64,000 nucleotides of DNA from contig NZ_SSBJ01000031.1 in assembly GCF_004795055.1 (NCBI RefSeq), forward strand, positions 26,876 through 90,875. Direction: 5' to 3'. Shown one piece after another: positions 49,531 to 60,512 of this stretch (within the stretch, counting starts at the first letter, position 1; every line of letters begins with the position of its first letter). Source of the stretch: Streptomyces sp. A1136. Lineage in GTDB: Bacteria; Actinomycetota; Actinomycetes; Streptomycetales; Streptomycetaceae. A model generated the notes under the pieces. It was not told where the DNA came from and did not search any database. It saw only the letters and a list, made by a program, of their open reading frames with translations. The position numbers and the translations under genes are program-made.

Positions 49531-49622
49531 CGCCGGCGCCCCTCGCCGGGGCCGGTGGCTCCCCCTCCTCGCACGGTTCGATAAGGTCCGGGGTCGCATG
49601 GGACCGATCGAGGAGTGCTTGT

Positions 49623-50840
49623 ATGACCAGCGGAACGCCTTCGGCCCCCTGTGATGCGGCGACGCCTGACGCGGCCCCCGACGGGGACGAACGGATCACC
49701 CGTATCCGCAGGCGTCTGGAGCGGCTCATCGGCATCGCCGCGACAGAGGGCAACAGTCTGCGTCCGCTGCGCAACGGCGACGAGATCTTCGCGGCGATGC
49801 TCTCCTCGATCGAGGAGGCCCGCCACACGGTCGACATGATGACGTTCGTCTACTGGCGCGGGGACATCGCCCGCCGGTTCGCCCGGGCGCTGGCCGCCCG
49901 CGCACGGGCCGGCCTGCGGGTGCGGCTGTTGCTGGACGGGTTCGGCAGCCGTCTCATAGAGCCCGAGCTCCTGGAGGAGATGGGCGCCGCGGGAGTCCAG
50001 GTCGCCTGGTTCCGCAAGCCGCTCTACCTGTCCCCGCTCAAGCAGAACCACCGCTGCCACCGCAAGGTGCTGGTGGTGGACGAGCGGACCGCCTTCACCG
50101 GGGGTGTGGGCATCGCCGAGGAGTGGTGCGGTGACGCGCGCAACGAGCGGGAGTGGCGTGACACGCACGTCGAGGTGCGGGGCCCGGCGGTCGACGGGAT
50201 CGCCGCCGCGTTCGCCCAGAACTGGGCGGAGTGCCACACGGAGCTCTTCGACGACCGGGACCGCTTCGTCGGCCATGAGCCGGCGGGCGACGCGATCGTG
50301 CAGGTCGTACGAGGATCGGCCAGCTTCGGTTGGCAGGACATGCAGACCCTGATCCGGGTGATCCTGGAGTCGGCCCAGGAGCGGGTGCGCCTGGCGACCG
50401 CGTACTTCGCGCCTGACACGTACTTCGTCGATCTGCTGTGCGCGACGGCGCGCCGCGGGGTGGAGGTCCAGATCCTGCTGCCGGGTCCCCACACCGACAA
50501 GCGGGTGTGCCGGCTGGCGGGTCAGCGCCACTACGAGGCGCTGACCGCCGCCGGCGTGGAGATCTTCGAGTACCAGCCGACCATGATGCACGCGAAGGTC
50601 ATCACCATGGACGGCGTGGTGTCGTTGATCGGCTCCACGAACTTCAACAGGCGCTCCCTCGACCACGACGAGGAGGTCATGCTCGCCGTCATGGACAGGG
50701 AGTTCACCGCGGTCCTCGACGCGCATTACGACACCGACCTCAAGGTCAGCGACCCGGTCCGCCCCGGTAGGTGGAAGAACCGTTCACTCGCGCAGCGCGC
50801 CCGGGAGGCCGCGGTGGTCCCCATCCGCCGCTACCTCTGA
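49623..50840 (+). CDS. Phospholipase D family protein (cardiolipin synthase-like)
   Basis: 405 residues from ATG 49623, with GAGGAG eight bases upstream. Two HKD motifs: HRKVLVVDERTAFTGGVGI and HAKVITMDGVVSLIGSTNFN, the latter with the following RRSLDHDEEVMLAVM. The N-terminal LIGIAATEGNSLRPLRNGDE, IFAAMLSSIEEARHTVDMMT is characteristic of bacterial cardiolipin synthases without the N-terminal membrane helices. It could make cardiolipin at the membrane or hydrolyse phospholipids. Its end overlaps the convergent small acidic gene by ten bases. Confidence 0.88.
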   Translation: MTSGTPSAPCDAATPDAAPDGDERITRIRRRLERLIGIAATEGNSLRPLRNGDEIFAAMLSSIEEARHTVDMMTFVYWRGDIARRFARALAARARAGLRVRLLLDGFGSRLIEPELLEEMGAAGVQVAWFRKPLYLSPLKQNHRCHRKVLVVDERTAFTGGVGIAEEWCGDARNEREWRDTHVEVRGPAVDGIAAAFAQNWAECHTELFDDRDRFVGHEPAGDAIVQVVRGSASFGWQDMQTLIRVILESAQERVRLATAYFAPDTYFVDLLCATARRGVEVQILLPGPHTDKRVCRLAGQRHYEALTAAGVEIFEYQPTMMHAKVITMDGVVSLIGSTNFNRRSLDHDEEVMLAVMDREFTAVLDAHYDTDLKVSDPVRPGRWKNRSLAQRAREAAVVPIRRYL

Positions 50841-51073
50841 CGGCCGCCGTCCCCGCCCCGCGCGTGGTCGCCGGAGCGGCGCTGTGCGCCGGGGCTCGGG
50901 GAGAGCGCGTCGGCCGCCTCTCCCGGCTCGCCGTCCGCGAGCTCGTCCTCGGGACCGCGCTCGGGACCGCGCTCGGCGCGTTCGGCTTCCCGGCGTGCTT
51001 CCTCGTCTCCGGCCTCACCGGGGGCCTGGGACGGGGTGGTGCGAGACGGTTCGTTCCGTTCGCGATCGGTCAT
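50831..51073 (-). CDS. Small acidic disordered protein
   Basis: 80 residues from ATG 51073, with AGAGGAAAGGA upstream. Composition is dominated by Glu, Arg, Gly, Pro and Ala (GEAGDEEARREAERAERG, EDELADGEPGEAADALSP), with no hydrophobic core, cysteines or membrane segment, so it is probably disordered. The good ribosome binding site is the main support. It overlaps the end of the PLD gene by ten bases on the opposite strand. Confidence 0.5.
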   Translation of the reverse strand: MTDRERNEPSRTTPSQAPGEAGDEEARREAERAERGPERGPEDELADGEPGEAADALSPSPGAQRRSGDHARGGDGGRQR

Positions 51074-51184
51074 GGTCGCATCCTTTCCTCTCCACCGGCC
51101 GGCGAGCGCGTCGGTGGGCGTAACCCCGCCTACCCGGTCGCGTGCGTACCAAGCGGGTCGAAAGGGTCCCGGCGTGCCCGGGGG

Positions 51185-52690
51185 TCAGCCGTGTGCGGCG
51201 AACGCCTTCGTGAAGGCGAGCGGCGCCTGGACGACGGAGGAGCAGGTCGGGTCGGCGTAGTTCTTGGCACCGCCGGGGCACTGGCGGTCGCGGGCGCCGG
51301 ACCACATCGCGAGCCGTCCGATGCCCTTGGAGCGGGCGAAGGCCGCCAACCGCGTGGCGTCCTCGACCGTGAAGACCTCGGTGGCGACATCGTTGACGCC
51401 GATCATCGGCGTCACGGCCACCGTCTTCCACGCCGCGCCGTCCGAGAGGCCGAGGACCCCCTTGATCTGTGCCTGGGTGGCGGTCGCCGCCTGGATGGCG
51501 TACCCGCCCATGTCCGCGGTGTACGCGGGACCGTAGTCCATGGCCATGATGTTGACCGCGGAGATCGCCACCCCGTTGCGCCGGGCGTCGGCGAGGAGGT
51601 CCAGGCCGGCCTGCGTCAGACCCTCGGGCATCACCGGGAGGGTGAAGGAGACGTCGAGTCCGGGGTGGCTCTTCTGGAGCTGTGCGACGGCCTGGGCCCT
51701 GCGGGTGTTCGCGGCGGTGTCGGGCAGGGCGGCGCCCTCGATGTCGAAGTCGACCTTCGTCAGCCCGTACGCGTCGACGACCTTGCCGTAGGCGGCGGCG
51801 AGGCCGGTGGCCGAGTCGCACGCCAGGGCCAGCTCGGAACCGGAGGCGCCGCCGAACGACACGCGTACGTCCCCGCCCTTGGCGCGCAGGGCCGGGAGCT
51901 GGGAGGCGACGCGGTCGTCACCGAGCGCGGTGGTCCCGCCCCACAGCGGGGTACAGCCGCCGCCGGAGGTGACGAAGGCGAGGTTGAACTCCTTGACGCC
52001 GGTCTGCGCGACGGTGTCGAGGAGGTCGTAGGACGGGTAGAGCGAGGTGTCCACGTACGGCGCGAAACCGGCGGTGGTGGTGCTCCCCCCGCCCGTGCCA
52101 CCGGTGGGGGCCGGCGTGGAGGGGGTCGGCGCGGTGGGTTTCGTCGTGGGGTCGGCCGTGGGGTGGGCCGTGGGTGCGGTGGACGGGGCCGGTGTCGGGG
52201 CGGCGGTGGGGCGCGTGGTCGGCCGCCCGCTGGGGACGGGTGTGGCGCCGGTTCCCGCGGAGCACTTCTCCTTGTTGATGAGGCAGCCCGTGGGGTCGCC
52301 GGCGCCGCCGTTGGCGGAGGTGACGAATCCGACGGTCAGGGAGGCGCCCGGGGCCAGTCCGGCGGTGTCCCAACGGGGCGGTTTGACCGTGACGTGTCGG
52401 CCGCTGACGGTCTGTTCGCCGTTCCAGAGGGAGGAGAGGGACGTGCCGGCCGGCAGGTCGAATTCGAGGGTCCAGTCCCTCAGCGCCGCCCCCGTCCGGT
52501 TGGTGACGACGTACTGACCGGTGTAGCCGGTGGTCCAGCTGCCGGACTTGGTGAACACCGCCCCGACCGAGGCCGCTTGGGCGGTACCGGTCAGGACGAC
52601 GGCGGTGGCGCCGACGGCCGCCGCGACGGCCAGGGCCGCTGCCGCCTTCGCCTTGGTGCTCGTGGTGCGGCGATGGGAATTGCCAGCCAT
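51185..52690 (-). CDS. Secreted chitinase: CBM2 plus GH18
   Basis: 501-residue precursor from ATG 52690. Signal peptide AAAALAVAAAVGATAVVLTG ends near AQAAS. A cellulose/chitin-binding CBM2 domain (about 40-140) has the expected SVGAVFTKSGSWTTGYTGQY, WTLEFDLPAGTSLSSLWNG and GFVTSANGGAGDPTGCLIN. A Thr/Pro linker of about 60 residues follows (repeated TPAP, TADP). The GH18 domain starts GFAPYVDTSLYPSYDLLDTV; its catalytic motif is KVDFDIEG (DxxDxDxE type) and YGPAYTADMGGYA is a substrate-side element. The enzyme would release chitooligosaccharides outside the cell. No ribosome binding site of good quality is visible. Confidence 0.92.
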   Translation of the reverse strand: MAGNSHRRTTSTKAKAAAALAVAAAVGATAVVLTGTAQAASVGAVFTKSGSWTTGYTGQYVVTNRTGAALRDWTLEFDLPAGTSLSSLWNGEQTVSGRHVTVKPPRWDTAGLAPGASLTVGFVTSANGGAGDPTGCLINKEKCSAGTGATPVPSGRPTTRPTAAPTPAPSTAPTAHPTADPTTKPTAPTPSTPAPTGGTGGGSTTTAGFAPYVDTSLYPSYDLLDTVAQTGVKEFNLAFVTSGGGCTPLWGGTTALGDDRVASQLPALRAKGGDVRVSFGGASGSELALACDSATGLAAAYGKVVDAYGLTKVDFDIEGAALPDTAANTRRAQAVAQLQKSHPGLDVSFTLPVMPEGLTQAGLDLLADARRNGVAISAVNIMAMDYGPAYTADMGGYAIQAATATQAQIKGVLGLSDGAAWKTVAVTPMIGVNDVATEVFTVEDATRLAAFARSKGIGRLAMWSGARDRQCPGGAKNYADPTCSSVVQAPLAFTKAFAAHG

Positions 52691-52941
52691 GGTGGACCTG
52701 CTTCTGCCTGGGGGATGAGGGATCGACCAGCACGCTAGCGACCGCGAAACGGACAAACGTGCGGTTCTCTCCCCCGCTCGCAGACCTTGAGGCGCCCTTA
52801 AGGAAGAGATCGGGGCCGGTTAATGACCCGACCGTCGGTGCCTGCCGGCAGGATCGGGGGCATGACGACCGTGCTTGACACCGACATCGAACGGGCCCTC
52901 CCCGGCACGGGGACCGGTGGTCCGGGGGCAGGCGGGGCCGG

Positions 52942-53346
52942 GTGAACCGCCCGACGCACGGCGCGCTGCACCACATCGAGATCTGGGTGCCCGACCTCGA
53001 CCGGACGGTGGACGCGTTCGGCTGGCTGCTGGAGGCGTTGGGGTACGCGCGGTTCCAGAGCTGGAGCAACGGACGGAGCTGGCGGCTCGGGGCGGTCTAC
53101 CTCGTCTTCGAGGAGTCTCCGGCGCTCACGTCCGTCCACCACGACCGTCGCCGCCCCGGGCTGAACCACCTGGCGTTCCACGTGGAGGACACCGCCGCGG
53201 TGGAAGCGCTGGCCACCGAGGCGCAGCGGCACGGCTGGCGCCTGATGTTCGGCGACCGGCACCCGTACGCCGGCGGTACGGGGCATTACGCGGCCTACCT
53301 GGAGAACGAGGACGGCTTCGAAATCGAGCTCGTCGCGATCCCCTGA
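52942..53346 (+). CDS. VOC superfamily protein
   Basis: 134 residues from GTG 52942. HGALHHIEIWVPDLDRTVDA, FQSWSNGRSWRLGAVYLVFE, GLNHLAFHVEDTAAVEALAT and HYAAYLENEDGFEIELVAIP follow the glyoxalase/bleomycin-resistance fold, with histidine and glutamate ligands at the standard places. Short tail. Function unknown. It is separated by 130 bp from the next gene and from the chitinase by a divergent gap of 251 bp. Confidence 0.8.
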   Translation: MNRPTHGALHHIEIWVPDLDRTVDAFGWLLEALGYARFQSWSNGRSWRLGAVYLVFEESPALTSVHHDRRRPGLNHLAFHVEDTAAVEALATEAQRHGWRLMFGDRHPYAGGTGHYAAYLENEDGFEIELVAIP

Positions 53347-53476
53347 GCCACGGGCCCCTCGTGCGGGTCCCCGGTCCGGGTCCCGCCGGGCCGCCATCCG
53401 GATGCGGGGTCCGGCCATATGGGGGAAGCTGGCAGGGCGGCGACCGGCGACGGAGACGGACGGGCGAGGAGGCCTC

Positions 53477-53965
53477 GTGGACGGTTCAGGAGACAGCCGG
53501 CGGACGTGCGCGCCCCGGGCCGGAGTGCGGACGGCCGGGCTGCTGTGTGCGGCGGTGGCCCTCGCGGCGACCACCGTTCCCGCCTCCGCGCGGACGGCCC
53601 CCGCGGCGGCGGCCGATCCGCCGGCCGAGCCGGTGGTGGTCGTCGACTGCTTCTCCAAGGCCCAGGTACGCCCCGACGAATACCTGCTGGCCTGCGGGGA
53701 CGGCAACAACAACCTCGTCCGGCTCCGCTGGGAGACCTGGGGACCGCGGGTCGCGACGGCCACGGGAACCGACATGGTCAACGACTGCCGTCCCTACTGC
53801 GCGGCCGGCCGCTTCCACCCGTATCCCGTGACCGTGACCCTCGCCAAGCCGGAACCGTGGCCCGACCGCCCGGGTGTGCGGCGCTTCACCACCATCCGGC
53901 TCCTGTACACCCACACCGCGCCGGCCCCGGGCCCCAAGGACGTGACGCTCAAGCTGGTCTACTGA
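53477..53965 (+). CDS. Secreted hypothetical protein
   Basis: 162 residues from GTG 53477, with GAGGAGG upstream; a longer frame from 53402 is rejected. Signal peptide AGVRTAGLLCAAVALAATTV, then an alanine/proline linker. The mature part has four cysteines (VVDCFSKAQVRPDEYLLACG, TDMVNDCRPYCAAGRFHPYP) and a strand-rich end (TTIRLLYTHTAP, KDVTLKLVY). I recognise the general type of small secreted actinomycete protein but no function. Confidence 0.75.
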   Translation: MDGSGDSRRTCAPRAGVRTAGLLCAAVALAATTVPASARTAPAAAADPPAEPVVVVDCFSKAQVRPDEYLLACGDGNNNLVRLRWETWGPRVATATGTDMVNDCRPYCAAGRFHPYPVTVTLAKPEPWPDRPGVRRFTTIRLLYTHTAPAPGPKDVTLKLVY

Positions 53966-54010
53966 CCCGGTGCCCCGGGGCTTCCCGGCCTCCGGGACGG
54001 CCCGGGTACG

Positions 54011-55045
54011 TCAGCCTTGCGGGCGCGGCAGGCGTACCCCCGTGCGGCGGGCCGACCCCGCGTCCGTGACGTCGAGGAACACCTGGTTCAGCTCGGACCA
54101 CCGTTCCTGGAGGTCGGTTCGAATACGGACCATGGCGTCCTCGACGGTCTCGCTGTCGTAGCCGGCCGTCAGGTCTATGCCGGCCGCCAGGAGCGCCGAG
54201 TCGGGCCCGAGACGCATCGTCAGCAGGGAGGTCACCGTGTCGATCTCCGGCTGGCTTTCGAGCAGCGCGCGGATCTCGCCTTGCAGGCCGGGGTCGACCG
54301 CCTCGCCGATCAGCTGGGTCCGGGCCTGCTTGCCGAGCACGTAGGCGACGTACACGAGCAGCACGCCGATGAGGACCGAGGCCCCCGCCTCGTAGGCCAC
54401 CTCCCCCGTCACCATGTGCAGCGCCATGCCCGCCATGGCGAGGATGACGCCCAGGCAGGCCGTGCTGTCCTCCGCCAGGACGGTGCGCAGGGCGGGGTCG
54501 CGTCCGGCACGTACCTCCGCCGCCACGCCGCGTCCGGACGCCCGTGCCGCGCGGCGCACCTGGAGCACGGCCCGCAACAGCGAGACGCTCTCGGCGAGGA
54601 GCGCGACGAAGAGCACGATCAGGCCGATCACGTACCCGCTGTGCGATTCCCCGCCGCCGGAGCGAAACGCCTCCACGCCCTGGAAGACGGAGAAGCAGCC
54701 GCCGGTGACGAAGATGCCGACGGCGGCGAGCAGCGACCAGAAGAAGCGTTCCTTGCCGTAGCCGAACGGGTGCCGGGTGTCGGCGGGGCGCCTGCTGCGC
54801 TTGACGGACGCCAGCAGGAAGACCTCGTTGATGGAGTCGGCCACGGAGTGCGCCGCCTCCGAGAGCAGGGCGGGCGAGCCGGCGATGATGCCGCCGATGG
54901 CCTTGGCCACGCAGATGGCGAGGTTGGCCGCGAGCGCCACCCACACGGTGAGCCGGGTCTCGCCGTCCTGTCCGCCGTTCTGTCCGCCGGCCTTCCCCTC
55001 CGGGCGCTCGGGCCCGGTCGTCCGCGTGGCCCCCTCTGCGGTCAT
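54011..55045 (-). CDS. Cation diffusion facilitator transporter
   Basis: 344 residues from ATG 55045, overlapping the hemerythrin stop by ATGA. TVWVALAANLAICVAKAIGG is helix 1, SPALLSEAAHSVADSINEVF carries the HxxxD metal site on helix 2, and LAEDSTACLGVILAMAGMAL is the helix 5 site with ED..A. About six helices are followed by a C-terminal cytosolic ferredoxin-like domain (DPGLQGEIRALLESQPEIDT). Family members export Zn, Fe, Mn or Co in exchange for protons. Coupling to a hemerythrin makes iron the most likely metal. Confidence 0.9.
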   Translation of the reverse strand: MTAEGATRTTGPERPEGKAGGQNGGQDGETRLTVWVALAANLAICVAKAIGGIIAGSPALLSEAAHSVADSINEVFLLASVKRSRRPADTRHPFGYGKERFFWSLLAAVGIFVTGGCFSVFQGVEAFRSGGGESHSGYVIGLIVLFVALLAESVSLLRAVLQVRRAARASGRGVAAEVRAGRDPALRTVLAEDSTACLGVILAMAGMALHMVTGEVAYEAGASVLIGVLLVYVAYVLGKQARTQLIGEAVDPGLQGEIRALLESQPEIDTVTSLLTMRLGPDSALLAAGIDLTAGYDSETVEDAMVRIRTDLQERWSELNQVFLDVTDAGSARRTGVRLPRPQG

Positions 55046-55533
55046 CCGCGTACCACGGCGCGCACGTTCTCGACGCTGCCGCAGTCCGCGGCCAACCGGC
55101 GCTCCCGTTCGCGCAGGAACGCGACGGCCAGCTCGGCGCGCCGGTGGTCGGGCACGCTCTCCCGGGCACCGTTGAGGATCGTCCGCTCCTCCTCGTCGAT
55201 GTGGTGGGACACCGCCTTCGCCAGTTCCTCCAGGCGCTCGTCCCACTCGTCCGAACCGACTTCGGACACTTCGAGCAGCGCCAGCAACGCTTCGTTCCCC
55301 TCGGCGTGCTCCTCGCTGCCGTGCTCCACCTCCTCGTCGTCGACGCCCTTGAACCGCTTGAGAGCTCCGTAGACCTCGGCTTCCTCGGCCTCGCCGTGCG
55401 CGATGAGCAGCGCGGCGAACTCGCGCAGGGCCGCCGCCCGGTCCGCTTCCACGCTCCGCATCCGACGGAAGAGGTCCTCCATCCGCCGGTGGTCCTCCAG
55501 GATCACCGCGACGACGTCCTGTTCCACAGCCAT
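55042..55533 (-). CDS. Hemerythrin HHE domain protein
   Basis: 163 residues from ATG 55533, with AGGAG six bases upstream. Helical bundle with the di-iron ligands of the HHE family: VILEDHRRMEDLFRRM, LIAHGEAEEAEVYGAL, HGSEEHAEGNEALLAL and AVSHHIDEEERTIL. Bacterial hemerythrins bind O2, or sense oxygen, iron or NO, and may store iron. The four-base stop/start overlap with the CDF exporter argues for joint expression in iron or oxidative stress control. Confidence 0.9.
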   Translation of the reverse strand: MAVEQDVVAVILEDHRRMEDLFRRMRSVEADRAAALREFAALLIAHGEAEEAEVYGALKRFKGVDDEEVEHGSEEHAEGNEALLALLEVSEVGSDEWDERLEELAKAVSHHIDEEERTILNGARESVPDHRRAELAVAFLRERERRLAADCGSVENVRAVVRG

Positions 55534-55792
55534 GGTCCACTCCTGCTCGCTACGCGCCGCGCCGCCCGGACGGAGAGGGCTCCCGGCCCCCTTCCGACCG
55601 CCGGGCGCGGCCGCCTGACTCCGGTTGGTCACCTTCGGGGGTGCTCGCTCCCGGCGAATTCAAACGTGGCGCCGTGGGGGGACGTCTGCGGCTCGGGCGA
55701 GGTCAGGGGGCGGCGGCGCTGCTCGCGCCGGGCGCGGGCGCCCCTCCGGCAAAAGCGCGCGTTCTTGAGTTCCGCGGGCCGCCGGCGCGTGT
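55534..55792. other. Gap without recognisable gene
   Basis: 259 bp upstream of the hemerythrin operon and downstream of the decayed monooxygenase. The promoter of the hemerythrin operon should lie here on the minus strand; I see no clear hexamers or palindrome and no conserved coding frame. Confidence 0.4.
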
Positions 55793-57039
55793 TCACCACG
55801 TCGAGGAACCGTTCGTGCACCACGGGTCGGTGACGGAGGCCCTGGCCGTCCGGTCGGCCATCCGGCGCGCCAGGACGTAGCCCAAGGGGTAGGGGCCGGT
55901 GACGTGCGGCTGGGCGAGGTCGGCGAGCGTGGAGACCTCCCAGGCGGCGTCGACCACCACCTTGACGTGTGCGAAGTAGGCCTGGGCGGGTGCCCGCGGG
56001 TCGGCGCCCTTGCGCAAGCACCCGGCCGGGCACGACGGGTGCAGGAGGGCGCCGGTCATCCCCTGCCCGTATACCGGGTTGAAGCCGGCCACCGCGTCGC
56101 CGACCACGAACAGGCCGCCTGGCAGGCGGTCCAGGGACCACCAGCGCCTTCGGAACGAGGGGCCAGGCTGTAAGTCCGGACATCACCGATCACCTCGCAG
56201 GCGTCGGCCACCATGCGCAACGGCGTCGCCTCCATCTCGCCCAGCCGCCGGACGAATTCGGCGTTGTCGCGCGTCGGGCGACGGTCGGCGTACACGGCGA
56301 TCGCCGCCATCCACTGGTCTTTCTCCACCGCGGCCAGGTCCCGTGTCGGGTTGCCCGGACGTGGCGACGGGGGGCGGTCGGTGCGCAACGGTCACGCCGG
56401 GCGGCTCGCCGGCCCGGCGGAACCGGGCGGTGGCGTAGCCCAGGTCGATCCGCATCCGGTCGACCGGCGGTTCCTCCAGCCTGCTCCCCAGCCGGCCGGT
56501 CAGTCGGCTGGAGCGGCCCACGGCGTCGACCGACGCGTCGGCGGTCAGCGTCTCCACCGGGCCCGGCGGGCGCGCCGCGGACGGACGCCGCCGACCCGGT
56601 CGCCCTCCGCCACCAGCCCGACCGCCCTGGCGGTGACCACCTCGACGTACTCGTCGCCGAGCGTGCGCCGGCGGATGTGCTGCTCCAACAGATCACGGCC
56701 GGCTCGGATGCGTGCGTTGCCGGGTACGTCGACCTTGCGGACGGCGCCGCGAACAGTCGGATCTCGCTCCTCGATCGGAGCACCACGCCGGCGGCGACCG
56801 GTTCCCGGGGCATCCCCGGCAACCACCGCTCGACCTGGGTGCGTCCCATGTCGAGCAGCGCGTGCAACCGGCCGCTCTGCGGGACGCCGCCCCTGGCGCC
56901 GCCGGTCACGAGATCGTCCGGCTCGACGATGGTGACGCGAACGCCGGCGCTCCGCAGCGCCCTCGTCGCGGCGAGCCCCGTGACGCTGCCCCCCCAGGAC
57001 CACTGCGTGCCGCGTCCGCTCCCCTTCCTTCGCACCCAC
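55793..57039 (-). pseudogene. FAD-dependent monooxygenase, multiply frameshifted
   Basis: Reading the minus strand from GTG 57039 gives a flavin monooxygenase scattered over several frames: RHAVVLGG, then SVTGLAATRALRSAGVRVTI with GRLHALLDMGRTQVERWLPG in the next frame, ARIRAGRDLLEQHIRRRTLG, then RMRIDLGYATARFRR, then AEFVRRLGEMEATPLRMVAD, and finally VGDAVAGFNPVYGQGMTGAL, the GD motif, and a helical C-terminus. At least four shifts separate these pieces. The first is a G run of seven (C7 at 56989-56995 on the plus strand) where six would keep the frame. Full length would be about 415 residues. Confidence 0.8.
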
Positions 57040-57174
57040 GCGCTCGCGCCCTCGCCCCGGGACGCGCGCCAGGCGGGCACGGGCATGACAGCGCCCTGGG
57101 GGCCGAAGTGCGTTGCGCCCGGCGGCCGGTGGCGTGCGGCGCCCGGGATGGATGCGGAGGGTTTCGGACAACTT

Positions 57175-57585
57175 CTAGCTACAGGAGGGGCAGAGTCCTC
57201 GATAGGTGACGTCGACCCCGGAGACCGTGAAACCGAACCGCTCTTCGGCAGGGAGGTCGCAGAGCGGGTCGCCGGCCGGACGGACATCGCGGATGAGGCC
57301 GCAGCCGGAGCAGACCAAGTGGTGGTGCGGATGGCGGGCGTTGGGGTCGTAGCGCTTGGCACGGCCGTCGGTGGAGAGCTCCACGACCTCGCCCAGGGAG
57401 ACGAGTTCGCCCAGGGCGTTGTACACGGTGGCGCGAGAGATCTCCGGCAGCAGCCGTACCGCGCGGGCGTGCACCTCGTCGGCCGTGAGGTGGACGTGTT
57501 CGCCGTCCAACACCTCCGCAACCACCCGCCGCTGGGAGGTCATTCGCCAGCCTCGTGCTCGCAGCCGCTCCAGCAGGTCACTCAT
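57175..57585 (-). CDS. furA: Fur-family metal/peroxide regulator
   Basis: 136-residue repressor. ERLRARGWRMTSQRRVVAEV and EISRATVYNALGELVSLGEV form the winged HTH; HPHHHLVCSGCGLIRDVRPA and RGLCPSCS hold the metal-binding histidines and two CxxC pairs. Divergence from katG is the reason for the furA name: in mycobacteria and Streptomyces a Fur homologue beside catalase-peroxidase represses it and loses binding when oxidised by peroxide. Here the genes are transcribed apart, not in one operon as in those cases, with 407 bp between starts. Confidence 0.85.
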   Translation of the reverse strand: MSDLLERLRARGWRMTSQRRVVAEVLDGEHVHLTADEVHARAVRLLPEISRATVYNALGELVSLGEVVELSTDGRAKRYDPNARHPHHHLVCSGCGLIRDVRPAGDPLCDLPAEERFGFTVSGVDVTYRGLCPSCS

Positions 57586-57992
57586 ATCGGCTCACCCTTC
57601 TGGTCCGGTCTTCCGATCCGGCTTCCGGTCCGGCGGGACCGCTCGAAATCCACTCGCGCACGCGCGGAATCCGACTGGATACGGGCTTGGTGTGCTTCTT
57701 GACTTGGATTCCGTCCATCGTAGGATCGGTTGCGTTGACAGCCAAGGGACACGAAAGATTCCACAGCGGCAGGAGACGAAGACGTGAGCGGCCACCGCCC
57801 GGGTACCGCGCGGTGCCGACGTGCGCGTGGCGGCGGCACCGCGTCCCGCCGCCGGAGACCGTCCGGGACGGTGACCACCTCGGCGTCGAGGCGACCGACG
57901 ACGCCGAGGCCATCTACTGGGGGCCTGTGCCCCGTTTGATCGACCGCATGCAGAACCGAGCACCACGATCCGCCTGGTCCGGAAGGATTCCC
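57586..57992. other. furA-katG divergent region with long katG leader
   Basis: Contains the katG promoter (57699-57726) and then a 260-base leader. A GTG at 57784 with AGGAGA nine bases upstream opens a frame of 51 codons ending TGA 57939, arginine- and proline-rich and without homology signs. The katG frame itself is open throughout this leader back to 57555. Several GGTCCGG/CCGGTCC words near 57605-57650 might be regulatory. Confidence 0.5.
57699..57726 (+). promoter_or_regulatory. katG promoter
   Basis: TTGACT (57699-57704) and TAGGAT (57721-57726) separated by 16 bp make a near-consensus vegetative promoter. Start would be near 57733. Overlapping AT-rich words (TTGGATTCCGTCCATCG) are where I would look for the Fur-family operator, by analogy with known furA-katG regions. 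Confidence 0.7.
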
Positions 57993-60224
<2,232 letters not shown>

Positions 60225-60229
60225 TCCGA

Positions 60230-60264
60230 CGTCGGGGCCGGCCCTTCGGGGGCCGGCCCCGACG
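60230..60264 (+). terminator. katG terminator
   Basis: CGTCGGGGCCGGCCC pairs with GGGCCGGCCCCGACG (15 bp) around TTCGG, starting 5 bp after the katG stop codon; followed by CGTTTCC. Clean terminator-like hairpin. Confidence 0.8.
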
Positions 60265-60463
60265 CGTTTCCGCGCCGCCGGCCCGGGGTTCGGTGGAAGC
60301 CCGGCCCGCGGCGTGCGCGCACGTCGACGGGGGCTCACCGCCGGGTACTCCCCGGGTAGCGGTCGCACCGCGAGCGGTCGGGCTGCCGGGGCGGTCCAAC
60401 CAGGCGGCAGGAGTGGCCGGTTGTCGCCGGTGGCGGGTGCGGGCCTGGCATGATCGGGCCTCA

Positions 60464-60481
60464 CGTTACTTGCCAGTAACG
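60464..60481. promoter_or_regulatory. Orphan operator-like palindrome
   Basis: CGTTACTTGCCAGTAACG: arms CGTTACT and AGTAACG around four bases. The GTTACTNNNNAGTAAC form resembles TetR-family sites. It lies 32 bp upstream of the lipoprotein start, yet no regulator gene is adjacent, so the cognate repressor would be encoded elsewhere. Confidence 0.7.
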
Positions 60482-60512
60482 CGACTCGCCCTACCAGAAG
60501 GTCCTCACGTAC

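Noticed and set aside
49527..49622. Longer N-terminus for the phospholipase D protein
   Set aside because: ATG 49623 has GAGGAG at correct distance; the upstream codons overlap the ATP-grasp remnant.
57555..57992. N-terminal extension of KatG
   Set aside because: The frame is open but the composition is not protein-like, and the ATG at 57993 has a good ribosome binding site and gives the family length.
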